Source: Chloroflexota bacterium
GTDB taxonomy: Bacteria > Chloroflexota > Limnocylindria > Limnocylindrales > CSP1-4
Assembly (NCBI GenBank): GCA_003158875.1
Contig: PMLK01000090.1
Location: 22,213 to 54,822, forward strand
Direction of reading: 5' to 3'
DNA: 32,610 nucleotides
The translations under genes were made by a program, and so were the position numbers. The notes under the pieces are model-generated. The model worked only from the letters and a program-made list of their open reading frames with translations. It made no database searches and was not told the DNA's origin. Below, in pieces: positions 15,870 through 25,385 of the stretch (within the stretch, counting starts at the first letter, position 1; the number at the start of each line of letters is the position of its first letter).

Positions 15870-16958
15870 TCAGTCGTTGTAGAGACGCTCCTCGATGAGC
15901 TTCTCCTGGACGGCGCGACCGTTCGGGTCGAAACAGGAGTACTCGAAGTGTTTCTCGTACTCGAGGTCGATGTTGTCCTGGCCGCCGCGGTTCTTCTCAA
16001 CGGAGACGATCACCCAGTCGCGGAAGCGCTGCGCCTGGTACGGGTTGAATTCGATATTCACCTTGGCGACGATCTGATACTTCTCGTTGATGATCAGGAT
16101 GATGTCCGCTTCGTAGTTGATCGCCGACGAGCCGCGGAGGTGGTGGTTGCGCAACCGCTGGGCCTTCAAGCCCTCCTTGTCGGCCGCCACGATGCAGATC
16201 ATGGGCACCTGTTCCGACAGCGCGATGTCCTTGAGGCCGTTGACGATGTAAGTGACCTTCTCGGCCTCGGTATTGGGCTCAGGGAAAATCGGGACCTTCT
16301 GCATGTAGTCCACGACTACCAGCAGTCGTCGATCGCCAGAAAGGATTCGGTGCTGCTGAACCAGCTTGCGGATGTTGGGGATCGTGCTGGCCGTCTGCGA
16401 GCCGCGCATCAGGAACAGGTTCTGGCCGTAGCGGGCGATTCGATCCAGGCTCGGCCTGAGCTTCTGATTGGCCGCCAGGCCGGCTCCGCCGGTGCCTTCG
16501 CCCATCCACGAGGACATGATCTCCTTGCGGACATCCTGGACCTTGACGGCGCCGGTCTTCTGGGGCAGATGCGCGAGGGCCGATTCCAGAGCTACGAGGC
16601 GATTCAGCAGGTACTGCTCTTCGTGTTCGAAGCAGATGTACAAGACGTTGGCCTGGCCGCTCGAAGCGACGTTGCGGGCCATCTGGAGTGCCATCGTCGT
16701 CTTCCCGGTGCCCTGGGCGCCGCCGATCAGAAGAAGCTCTCCGGGCCGGAGCCCGCCGCCGATCGTCTTGTCGAGTAGTCCAAAACCGAGCGGGACCGGC
16801 TGATATTCGCCAAAACGGCCGCTGGCCAGGTTGTCGTTGAGATCGACCAGCACGTCGAGCGCCGAGCGCGGGACCATGCTTCCGTTGTCGGTGTCCACGC
16901 GCCAGGTCACCTGGGCCGCGCCTTGGTCGGCGCCCGATGGCTTATCCGTCGTTGTCAC
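15870..16958 (-). CDS. DnaB C-terminal-like (RecA-fold) ATPase lacking the DnaB N-terminal domain
   Basis: The 362-aa protein has Walker A GGAQGTGKTT at about 79-88, preceded by VPLGFGLLDKTIGGGLRPGE, which is typical of the DnaB/RadA/KaiC group. The Walker B strand LLVVVDYMQ and the LRGSSAINYEADIILIIN and VSVEKNRGGQ segments are DnaB-like. The N-terminal ~50 residues are a flexible, charged leader instead of the helical DnaB N-terminal domain, so it is unlikely to be the main replicative helicase. An insert of about 40 residues after the first helices (SSWMGEGTGGAGLAANQK) is unusual. Start is GTG at 16958, 5 bases after GGAGG; a TTG at 16970 is an alternative. Function could be a DNA repair or accessory helicase or a KaiC-like ATPase. 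Confidence 0.85.
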   Translation of the reverse strand: MTTTDKPSGADQGAAQVTWRVDTDNGSMVPRSALDVLVDLNDNLASGRFGEYQPVPLGFGLLDKTIGGGLRPGELLLIGGAQGTGKTTMALQMARNVASSGQANVLYICFEHEEQYLLNRLVALESALAHLPQKTGAVKVQDVRKEIMSSWMGEGTGGAGLAANQKLRPSLDRIARYGQNLFLMRGSQTASTIPNIRKLVQQHRILSGDRRLLVVVDYMQKVPIFPEPNTEAEKVTYIVNGLKDIALSEQVPMICIVAADKEGLKAQRLRNHHLRGSSAINYEADIILIINEKYQIVAKVNIEFNPYQAQRFRDWVIVSVEKNRGGQDNIDLEYEKHFEYSCFDPNGRAVQEKLIEERLYND

Positions 16959-17001
16959 AGGTGCCTCCAACCGAATTCAACCACAGCGCAGCGGTTCGCC
17001 G

Positions 17002-17029
17002 ATCGTACCAGCACCAGCCGCCCCGGCAA
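17002..17029 (-). promoter_or_regulatory. Sigma-70-like promoter for the DnaB-like gene
   Basis: On the minus strand TTGCCG (17024-17029) is separated by 16 bases from TACGAT (17002-17007). Transcription would begin near 16995, giving a leader of about 37 bases that contains the GGAGG site. No terminator-like hairpin was identified between the M20 peptidase stop and this site. Confidence 0.5.
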
Positions 17030-17113
17030 TTGATCCAGACCGCACACGCGCCGATGCCCCTATTCACCTATTGCGCCGAGCCGGAATCGCCTGCTCGCGT
17101 CGCTTCACCACAC

Positions 17114-18520
17114 CTATTTGATCCCTAGTTTCGCAACCTCGTCCCAGTAGCTGACTATCGTCTTGATGCCCGTCTCGTAGTTGGACATCCACATCCATTC
17201 GTTGGGTGCGTGGAAGTTGCCGTCCGCGGGAGCGAATCCGAGCAGCACCGTGGTCAGACCGAGTATCGATTCGAAGCTGGCGCAAACCGGAACGGAGCCA
17301 CCTTCGCGGATGTACAACGGCGCCACTCCGAATGTCGCCTCGATGGCTCGCGCGGCCGCCTGCGTCGCCGGCGTGTCGATGGGCGTCAGGCTTGGATTGC
17401 CGTCTCCCAACCGCTGAATGGAGTAACTGACGGTCCTGGGGGCGATCTGGGCGATGTAGGCGTCGATTAGCCCGAATATCTTCTCCGAGTCCTGGTCGGC
17501 CACGAGACGACAGCTGATCTTGGCATGGGCGTGGGCCGGAATGATCGTCTTGGGTCCTTCGCCCTCGAAGCCGCCCCAGATGCCGTTCACGTCCAGCGTG
17601 GGTCGGGCGCCGAGTCGCTCGAGAGTCGTGAAGCCGGGCTCGCCGTGGAGCGACGGCACGCCGATCGACTCGGCGTACCCGGCGTCGTCGAAGGGCAGCG
17701 CGGCGAAGGCGGCCTTGTCCACGCCCGTCAGCGGCGCCACGTCGTCGTAGAAGCCGGGCACGCTGACCCTGCCGTCGGGGCCCTTCAGGGCGGCCACGAT
17801 CTGGCAAAGGGCGTTGGCGGGGTTGTCCACCGCTCCGCCGTACACGCCGGAGTGCAGGTCAACGTCGCTGCCAGTCACGTCGAGCTGGAAGTAGACCAGG
17901 CCGCGCAGCGCGACCGTGATCGCCGGCAGGTTGCCCTCGAAGAAACTCGTGTCAGAGATGACCGCGAAGTCCGCCTTGAGGCGATCCCGGTTGGACTTCA
18001 ACCAGCCGTCGAGGTGGACGGAGCTCGACTCCTCCTCGCCCTCGATGACGAACTTGAGGTTGACCGGGAGCGACCCGCGCGTCCGCATAAGCGCCTCGAC
18101 GGCGCGGGCATGCATGCTGACGTGGCACTTGCAGTCCGAGGCGCCTCGGGCAAGCATCTTGCCGTCTTTGACCACCGGAACGAACGGCGGCGACTCCCAC
18201 AGATCCAGCGGATCAACCGGCTGGACGTCGTAGTGGTAGTAGACAAGCACCGTCGGCTTGCCGGCGGCGTGCAGCCAATCCGCGTAGACCACCGGATGGC
18301 CGCCCGTCTCGGAGACTTCGACGTGCTCCATGCCGGCGGTCTTCAGATCCGCGGCGATGAACTCAGCCGCGGCCCTGCAGTCGGCGGCGTGGGCCGGTAT
18401 TCCGGAAATGCTGGGAATGCGCAGCAGCGCCTTGTACGACTCGAGCCGGGCATCCTTCGTCTCGTCGAGGAACCGCTCCAGCGCTGCGTCGACCACTGGC
18501 TTGCTGACTGCGTCCGGCAT
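17114..18520 (-). CDS. M20 family metallo-dipeptidase (ArgE/DapE/ACY1-type)
   Basis: The 468-aa protein matches M20 dipeptidases. The first metal site is YYHYDVQPVDP (His96, Asp98), the bridging Asp is in RGASDCKCH (Asp129), and the catalytic Glu pair is in FVIEGEEESSS (about 161-162). The inserted dimerisation domain includes VDLHSGVYGGAVDNPANAL, and the C-terminal metal His lies in FHAPNEWMW-type sequence. In most relatives the bridging segment is SDDKG; here the second Asp and the Gly are both Cys. ATG at 18520 is preceded by GGAGG at 5 bases; a GTG at 18532 is in frame upstream. A TAGAAT hexamer at 18551-18556 may be its -10 box. Confidence 0.93.
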   Translation of the reverse strand: MPDAVSKPVVDAALERFLDETKDARLESYKALLRIPSISGIPAHAADCRAAAEFIAADLKTAGMEHVEVSETGGHPVVYADWLHAAGKPTVLVYYHYDVQPVDPLDLWESPPFVPVVKDGKMLARGASDCKCHVSMHARAVEALMRTRGSLPVNLKFVIEGEEESSSVHLDGWLKSNRDRLKADFAVISDTSFFEGNLPAITVALRGLVYFQLDVTGSDVDLHSGVYGGAVDNPANALCQIVAALKGPDGRVSVPGFYDDVAPLTGVDKAAFAALPFDDAGYAESIGVPSLHGEPGFTTLERLGARPTLDVNGIWGGFEGEGPKTIIPAHAHAKISCRLVADQDSEKIFGLIDAYIAQIAPRTVSYSIQRLGDGNPSLTPIDTPATQAAARAIEATFGVAPLYIREGGSVPVCASFESILGLTTVLLGFAPADGNFHAPNEWMWMSNYETGIKTIVSYWDEVAKLGIK

Positions 18521-18606
18521 TTGGGCCTCCACTCCTGACTGGTTGTCCAGATTCTATCGAGATCGCCGTGGAACGAACGAAGCGGCCGTTGCGCCTGCAT
18601 AACAGA

Positions 18607-18633
18607 ACCGGGCGGCCGTTTGGGCCGCCCGGT
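18607..18633 (-). terminator. Intrinsic terminator hairpin of ftsH
   Basis: Perfect 11-bp arms (ACCGGGCGGCC / GGCCGCCCGGT) with a 5-base loop begin 23 bases past the ftsH stop. On the minus strand the sequence after the stem is TCTGTTATG, a weak U-tract. Confidence 0.72.
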
Positions 18634-18656
18634 CAGAGTTCGCTAGTGGCTCAGCC

Positions 18657-20597
<1,941 letters not shown>

Positions 20598-20631
20598 AGT
20601 TTGCGGAGCCTCCGGGTGGGCGATCGGTTAT

Positions 20632-20655
20632 CGGCCGATCGGCCGCCGCAGTATA
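20632..20655 (-). promoter_or_regulatory. ftsH promoter -10 box and adjacent 14-bp palindrome
   Basis: On the minus strand TATACT (20650-20655) is a good -10 hexamer, but the -35 region is weak. Just downstream, within the predicted leader, CGGCCGATCGGCCG (20632-20645) is a perfect 14-bp palindrome. This could bind a repressor at the start site or form a hairpin in the leader. Confidence 0.4.
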
Positions 20656-20700
20656 CGCCCGGGGACACCTGGACTCGTTTGCCACGAACCCTGTCACGGT

Positions 20701-20717
20701 GGATGGACCCGATCCGT
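20701..20717 (-). promoter_or_regulatory. 17-base motif shared with the zinc-ribbon gene upstream region (copy 2)
   Basis: Minus-strand sequence ACGGATCGGGTCCATCC is identical to 13444-13460. It lies 104 bases before the ftsH start and about 45 bases before the proposed -10 box, a suitable place for an activator site. The rest of the gap between the tRNA terminator and this point shows no gene. Confidence 0.45.
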
Positions 20718-20825
20718 ACGCCGCGTGACGGCCTTGCCTCTAAGACCGCCGGCGAGGGCGTTTCGTTCGGCCGACCTTGCCACCGAATCCGACGTCTCGT
20801 GCGGCGATACCTGAATACAAACGAA

Positions 20826-20849
20826 CGACCCGAGAACGTGCTCGGGTCG
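20826..20849 (-). terminator. tRNA terminator hairpin
   Basis: Perfect 9-bp arms CGACCCGAG / CTCGGGTCG with a 6-base loop lie 13 bases downstream of the tRNA 3' end. On the minus strand the T-rich sequence TTCGTTTGTATTC follows directly, making this a good intrinsic terminator. Confidence 0.8.
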
Positions 20850-20862
20850 CGGACGAAGATGT

Positions 20863-20937
20863 TGGTAGCTGGGGTTGGATTTGAACCAACGACCTAGCGA
20901 TTATGAGCCGCTTGCTCTGCCACTGAGCTACCCAGCC
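20863..20937 (-). tRNA. tRNA with CAU anticodon (elongator Met or Ile2)
   Basis: The minus strand folds into a full 75-base cloverleaf with an encoded CCA end: acceptor arms GGCTGGG / CCCAGCT with a G1-U72 wobble, discriminator A, D-arm GCTC / GAGC, anticodon stem AGCGG / TCGCT closing the loop CTCATAA, and T-arm GTTGG / CCAAC around TTCAAAT. Lack of the GGG/CCC anticodon-stem pairs rules out an initiator tRNA. The anticodon arm and variable loop (CTCATAATCGCTAGGTCG) resemble bacterial tRNA-Ile2 as I recall it for E. coli, in which C34 is changed to lysidine by TilS, but elongator Met cannot be excluded. A TACACT hexamer (20951-20956) upstream may be the -10 box. Confidence 0.95.
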
Positions 20938-20970
20938 AAGATCCGGCGGTAGTGTACCGGATGAAGTCGC

Positions 20971-21009
20971 CAGGGGCCACCCGCCGGGCCGTTGCCCGGG
21001 TGGTTGCCT
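20971..21009 (-). terminator. Hairpin after the FtsB-like gene
   Basis: An imperfect long stem, CAGG..CCACCCG / CGGGTGG..CCTG, lies 22 bases after the FtsB-like stop on the minus strand and before the tRNA promoter. There is no U-run, so termination is likely weak or Rho-assisted. Confidence 0.45.
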
Positions 21010-21030
21010 GGTCAACCGGGCGGGACCTGG

Positions 21031-21486
21031 CTACTGGGAGCCGAACAACACTTCAAGCCACGATTCTAGAGGACTGGTGTTCTTAGCCTCGACTTCGGGC
21101 TTGATTCCCTTGGAGCCAGGCGCGTTGGCCGGAACCGCTCGCGCCTCGGGGTCCACGGTGAACGGAATCTCCTTGGCCGTTCCGAGCAGATACCCGCGCG
21201 CAACCTGGGCCGCGAACGCCGGCTGCTTGATGAGCGTCAACTCCTGATCGAGCGACGCCACTTCCAGCCTCATTGATGCGTTGCGAGCCCGCAGCTGATC
21301 GGCCTGATCCGACGCCGACGTGGCGGCCCCAACCTGGCGAGCGAAAACACCGACAAGCCACAGCGCGAACAACCCGGCGACCAGCATCGCCAGGCGCCGG
21401 CGGGTGAAGGAAATTGAGGGCGCTGTAATGGACGGCGCGTCCTGCGCGGCATGGTCGCCGGAGGCTTCGGCTTCGCGTCGGTGCAT
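21031..21486 (-). CDS. FtsB/DivIC-like septum formation initiator protein
   Basis: The 151-aa protein has a short cytosolic N-terminus, one membrane helix at about 30-48 (RLAMLVAGLFALWLVGVFA), a coiled-coil at about 55-90 (ASDQADQLRARNASMRLEVA), then the conserved-type region PAFAAQVARGYLLGTAKEIP and a low-complexity tail. This is the FtsB/DivIC/FtsL-like layout of divisome scaffold proteins, where YxLxxPGE is usual; here YLLGTAKEIPF replaces it. The ATG at 21486 is chosen over a GTG at 21540 because a near-consensus promoter (TTGACA-N17-TACGAT, 21493-21521) lies between them and predicts a start of transcription at the A of the ATG. The mRNA would be leaderless. Confidence 0.8.
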   Translation of the reverse strand: MHRREAEASGDHAAQDAPSITAPSISFTRRRLAMLVAGLFALWLVGVFARQVGAATSASDQADQLRARNASMRLEVASLDQELTLIKQPAFAAQVARGYLLGTAKEIPFTVDPEARAVPANAPGSKGIKPEVEAKNTSPLESWLEVLFGSQ

Positions 21487-21492
21487 TACAGA

Positions 21493-21521
21493 ATCGTAGC
21501 TGTTAGCAGCTGACGTGTCAA
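21493..21521 (-). promoter_or_regulatory. Near-consensus sigma-70 promoter giving a leaderless mRNA
   Basis: On the minus strand TTGACA (21516-21521), a 17-base spacer and TACGAT (21493-21498) form the best promoter in the window. The -10 box ends 6 bases before the ATG at 21486, so +1 should fall on or next to the start codon. Confidence 0.8.
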
Positions 21522-21544
21522 CAGAAATTCTCTCTTGCACAGGC

Positions 21545-21553
21545 TGCTACACT
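21545..21553 (+). promoter_or_regulatory. Extended -10 promoter of mrfA
   Basis: TGCTACACT matches an extended -10 (TGnTACACT). A convincing -35 is absent, as is usual for extended -10 promoters. Transcription would begin near 21560, leaving a leader of about 34 bases that contains the GAGG site before the GTG at 21594. Confidence 0.45.
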
Positions 21554-21593
21554 GGCGCCGTATTTCGTACGCCCGTTCTGTTTGAGGTGACGA

Positions 21594-23951
21594 GTGCGGT
21601 ACTACCAGCCCGCCGGAATCGAGACGATCCTGGCTCAACTGCTGGCCGAGCCGGCCATGGCCAACGGTATCTCACACCACGCTCATCTGCCCGCTCGTCC
21701 GGCGGATCAGGTCGAGATGCCCGCCTGGCTGGACCCGGGTCTCAGGGCCGGCCTGGCGAGCCGCGGGGTCGCAGCCCTGTATCGTCATCAGGCTGAGGCG
21801 ATCGAAGCCGTCCGTGCCGGCGAGGATGTCGTCGTGGTGACTCCCACGGCATCCGGCAAATCGCTCTGCTACCTGATCCCAACGCTGCAGGCGCTCGCCG
21901 CCGATCCTACGGCACGGGCCCTGTACTTGTTCCCCACCAAAGCGCTCGGCCAGGATCAGGTCGCGGAACTCGGCGAGTTGAGCCGCGCTTCCAATCTGCC
22001 CATCAACGCCTCGACCTACGACGGCGACACCCCCAACGCGATCAGGTCGTCGGTTCGCAGCGCCGGACAGGTCGTCGTCACGAACCCGGACATGCTGCAC
22101 GCCGCGATCCTGCCGCACCACACCAAGTGGTTCCAGCTGTTCGAGCAGCTCCAGATCATCGTCATAGACGAACTCCATACCTATCGCGGCCTATTCGGCA
22201 GCCACGTGGCCAATGTGCTGCGGCGCCTGCTTAGAATCTGCGCCCATTACGGCTCGCATCCGATCATCGTGTGCTGTTCCGCCACGATCGGGAATCCGGG
22301 CGAATTGGCGGAACTGCTCACAGGGCGGCCGGCGCGAGTCGTGGACCGGAACGGCGCTCCGTCCGGCGAGCGGCACATCCTGATGGTCCAGCCACCGCTC
22401 CTCGATCCGGCCACGGGCGCCCGCGGGTCGGCTCAGGCGCTGGCCACTCGCTGGGCCCTGCCGTTTCTGCGGGCCGGTCGCCAGACGCTCGTCTTCGGCC
22501 GCTCGCGCATGGGCGTGGAACTCATGCTCTCCACGTTGCGCGAGGCCCTCCGGCCCGGCGACGGTCCGCGGTCCCGGGTTCGCGGCTACCGGGGCGGCTA
22601 CTTGCCCACGGAGCGCCGAGCCGTGGAACGCGGCCTCCGCGACGGGGAGTTGCTCGGTGTTGTCACCACCAACGCTCTGGAGCTGGGCGTGGACGTCGGC
22701 CAGCTGGACGTCTCGATTCTGGCCGGCTATCCGGGCTCGATCGCCGCCACGTGGCAACAGATGGGCCGGGCGGGACGTCGGGGCGGCACCAGCGTCTCCG
22801 TCCTGATCGCCGGCGGCGGACCGGTCGATCGCTACATCGTGGACCACCCGGAATTCCTGCTGGACTCCACGCCGGAAGAGGCCCGTCTGGACCCGGACAA
22901 TCTGCACGTTCTACTCGGCCATCTCAAAGCCGCCTGCTTCGAGCTGCCGTTCGAACCCGGCGAACGGTTCGGACCGTCCGACGCGGAACCGCTGCTGGCG
23001 TTCCTCGGTGAGGAGGGCATGGTCCGGCACGCCGCCGACGATCGCTGGTACTGGTCAAACGAGAACTTCCCGGCCTCGTCCGTATCGCTCCGATCCGCGG
23101 CCGAGGAGAACGTCGTGATCATCGACACCACGCCGGACCGACCGCGGGTCATCGGCGAGATAGACATATTCGCCGCCCAAACGCAGGTCCATGAAGACGC
23201 GATCTACATCCACGAGTCAACCCAATTCCACGTCGACAGGCTGGACTGGGACGAGCGCAAGGCCTATGTGCGGCGCGTGGACGTGGACCATTACACCTAC
23301 GCCGACCGGGCCGTGACGCTCAAGCCTCTGGAGACATTCGCGGTCGCGTCGGCCGGCGGCGGAGACTGCGCCCATGGTGAGGTCATGGTGTCCAGCCTGG
23401 TCAGCATGTTCAAGAAGCTCAAGTTCGGCACCGATGAGAACCTCGGCTGGGGGCCGGTCCACCTCCCCGAAATCGAACTCCAGACCACTTCCTACTGGTT
23501 GATGCTCGGGTCGGCGGCCGACGGCTGGTCTAGAGCCGAAATGGACGTCGCCCTGCTGGGCATGGGCCGGGCCATGCAAGCGGTGGCGGCCTTCCTGCTC
23601 ATGGTCGACCCGCGAGATCTCGGTCTCGTAAGCCAGGTTCGCTCTCCGCATAACGGTTCGCCTACCGTCTATCTCTACGAAGCCGTGCCCGGCGGGGTGG
23701 GACTGTCGGAGCGGCTCTTCGAACGCCACGCCGAGCTGATCGCGGGAGCCGCCGAACTGATAGACGGCTGTGGTTGCGCAAGTGGCTGTCCGGCCTGCAC
23801 GGGGCCGCGTCTCGAGCCGGACGTGGACGCCAAGGCACTAGCGCTCAGGCTGCTCCACGCCCTGATCGATGATAGCCGGCGTCGCAGGCCGGCCGATACG
23901 AACCGCGAGCCGGACTTTGCCCGCGTTCCCGGGCCCGAGGTGGCAGCGTGA
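21594..23951 (+). CDS. mrfA: MrfA-like DEAD/DEAH helicase with C-terminal DUF1998 zinc domain
   Basis: This 785-aa superfamily 2 helicase resembles B. subtilis MrfA (YprA), which acts in excision repair of mitomycin C adducts. Motif I is TPTASGKS (83-91), motif II DELH (192-195), motif III CSAT (228-231), motif V TTNALELGVDVG and motif VI QQMGRAGRRGG. Downstream lies a long region ending in a DUF1998 module with the four cysteines C726, C728, C732 and C735 (CGCASGCPAC), the zinc site of the family. Start is GTG at 21594 with GAGG 6 bases before it. The stop overlaps the next start as GTGA, pairing it with the MrfB-like nuclease exactly as in Bacillus. Confidence 0.94.
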   Translation: MRYYQPAGIETILAQLLAEPAMANGISHHAHLPARPADQVEMPAWLDPGLRAGLASRGVAALYRHQAEAIEAVRAGEDVVVVTPTASGKSLCYLIPTLQALAADPTARALYLFPTKALGQDQVAELGELSRASNLPINASTYDGDTPNAIRSSVRSAGQVVVTNPDMLHAAILPHHTKWFQLFEQLQIIVIDELHTYRGLFGSHVANVLRRLLRICAHYGSHPIIVCCSATIGNPGELAELLTGRPARVVDRNGAPSGERHILMVQPPLLDPATGARGSAQALATRWALPFLRAGRQTLVFGRSRMGVELMLSTLREALRPGDGPRSRVRGYRGGYLPTERRAVERGLRDGELLGVVTTNALELGVDVGQLDVSILAGYPGSIAATWQQMGRAGRRGGTSVSVLIAGGGPVDRYIVDHPEFLLDSTPEEARLDPDNLHVLLGHLKAACFELPFEPGERFGPSDAEPLLAFLGEEGMVRHAADDRWYWSNENFPASSVSLRSAAEENVVIIDTTPDRPRVIGEIDIFAAQTQVHEDAIYIHESTQFHVDRLDWDERKAYVRRVDVDHYTYADRAVTLKPLETFAVASAGGGDCAHGEVMVSSLVSMFKKLKFGTDENLGWGPVHLPEIELQTTSYWLMLGSAADGWSRAEMDVALLGMGRAMQAVAAFLLMVDPRDLGLVSQVRSPHNGSPTVYLYEAVPGGVGLSERLFERHAELIAGAAELIDGCGCASGCPACTGPRLEPDVDAKALALRLLHALIDDSRRRRPADTNREPDFARVPGPEVAA

Positions 23952-25291
23952 CGGTCGACGGGACGCGACTCCAGCGCCGTCTCGATGGCATGCGCCGGCA
24001 TCGCCTCGAGTCGGACGGCATCGATCGTGCCGATCGCGCCGGCCAGTCCGATCCGGAGATACGGCGAGTCATCGCGGCCATCGTGGCCGCCGGCGATGGC
24101 TATTCCACTCCGCAACCAGTCTGGCAGGGAACAGGGGCCGTGGATCCAGGCTCGCTGGCCAAACGCATGGCCGACGCGATCGACGGCGACGCTATCGAAA
24201 CAGATCATGGCTGGTACGTCAGACGCGAGCTGCGGCCGGTGTACATGCCCATCGATCGGAGCCGGCTCGCCGCACTTCCGGCGATGCCGGCTCCGGCCAC
24301 TCCCCTGCTCTGCCTCGATACGGAGACCACCGGCCTGGGTTCGGCGGCCGGAACCGTGGCGTTCTTGATCGGCGTGGGCTGGTGGGACGGCGATCGGATG
24401 CGCCTCGTGCAATTGCTCCTGCCGGATCTTTCGGAGGAAGGGGCGCTTCTCGACGCACTCGCCAGCGAGATTCCGCCTGGCGCCTGCCTTGTCACCTACA
24501 ACGGGCGTACGTTTGACTGGCCGCTACTCGAGACGCGCTATCGCATGGGCCGCCGCGTTCCTCCGGGACTGGATGGCCATCTGGACCTGCTGCTGCTCGT
24601 GCGCCGCCTCTTCCGATATCGTCTACCAGACGCGCGCCTTCAGACGGTGGAGCGGCACCTCCTCCGGCGCCACCGGGCTCCGGACATTCCTTCGTGGGAG
24701 ATCCCCGCCGCATACCACTCGTTCCTGCGCGGCGGCACGGCGGCCCCGATCCGCGTCATTGCCCGCCACAACGCCGAGGACGTCGTCACTTTGGGCCGCA
24801 TCCTGGCCCACATAGAGCGCGGCTACGGCGAAGGCGGGGTGCGCCGCTGGGCTCCGCCGGGCGACCTGATGCGACTCGCCCGGCTGTACCGACACGAGGA
24901 CCGCATTGATGAAGCGGTCGCATGTCTGGACCTGGCTGCCACGGATGTGGACGGCGGCGATCCCGACGTAGCCATGGCCACGGTGGAGCTGGCTCGACTG
25001 CTGCGCCGGTCAGGCCGTTTGTCGGAGGCGGGAGTGGTTTGGAGCCGCCTCGTGACCGCCCCCGGCCCACTCGCGGCCGTCGGCTGGATAGAACTCGCCA
25101 AGGAGCGGGAACACCGCCACCGCGACATCTCCGGAGCGTGGTCCGCTACGGATGAGGCTCTTCTGGCGCTCTATCGGAGCCGAGGCGCCGGCAACGCCAT
25201 GCAGCGTCGCTCGCTCGAGGCGGACGTGGCCAGGCGTCGCGCCAGGTTGGCCCGCAAGCTGGAGCGTCTGGCAGAGCGCCGGAGCGCGTGA
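23948..25291 (+). CDS. mrfB: MrfB-like DEDD exonuclease (YprB ribonuclease H-like) with TPR-like tail
   Basis: The 447-aa protein has an RNase H-like exonuclease domain at about 119-290 with the metal ligands Asp124 and Glu126 (LDTETTGL), Asp190 (TYNGRTFDWPLL) and His274/Asp278 (ARHNAEDVVTL), the DEDDh pattern. The C-terminal third (about 305-440) is helical, with TPR-like pairs (LARLYRHEDRIDEAVACLD, ELARLLRRSGRLSEAGVVW). Bacillus MrfB has the same two-part layout and works with the MrfA helicase. The GTG at 23948 overlaps the helicase stop (GTGA), so the pair is translationally coupled. Confidence 0.93.
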   Translation: MTVDGTRLQRRLDGMRRHRLESDGIDRADRAGQSDPEIRRVIAAIVAAGDGYSTPQPVWQGTGAVDPGSLAKRMADAIDGDAIETDHGWYVRRELRPVYMPIDRSRLAALPAMPAPATPLLCLDTETTGLGSAAGTVAFLIGVGWWDGDRMRLVQLLLPDLSEEGALLDALASEIPPGACLVTYNGRTFDWPLLETRYRMGRRVPPGLDGHLDLLLLVRRLFRYRLPDARLQTVERHLLRRHRAPDIPSWEIPAAYHSFLRGGTAAPIRVIARHNAEDVVTLGRILAHIERGYGEGGVRRWAPPGDLMRLARLYRHEDRIDEAVACLDLAATDVDGGDPDVAMATVELARLLRRSGRLSEAGVVWSRLVTAPGPLAAVGWIELAKEREHRHRDISGAWSATDEALLALYRSRGAGNAMQRRSLEADVARRRARLARKLERLAERRSA

Positions 25292-25343
25292 CCGGCCGCG
25301 GGCGTACCGTCGCTCTGCGGTCTCACCCCACAGGACTGGGCGG

Positions 25344-25349
25344 TATACT
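25344..25349 (+). promoter_or_regulatory. Possible -10 box for the acidic-protein gene
   Basis: TATACT stands 37 bases before the GTG at 25386, with GGAGG 5 bases before that GTG. The -35 region is poor. It would let this gene be transcribed apart from mrfAB. Confidence 0.4.
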
Positions 25350-25385
25350 CGCCCGACTTTCAGCCCATCCTCCCTGGAGGCGACG

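Noticed and set aside
15618-16778. A 386-codon plus-strand open frame opposite the DnaB-like and RNA-ligase-like genes
   Set aside because: It spans two clear minus-strand genes and their junction, and its composition is the mirror of their codon bias.
20863-20937. Initiator tRNA-fMet
   Set aside because: The anticodon stem lacks the three G-C pairs and positions 1-72 are paired (G-U), both unlike initiators.
25152-25385. Upstream extension of the acidic-protein frame
   Set aside because: It overlaps mrfB in another frame and changes composition sharply from Arg/Ser-rich to acidic at the GTG at 25386, which has GGAGG upstream.
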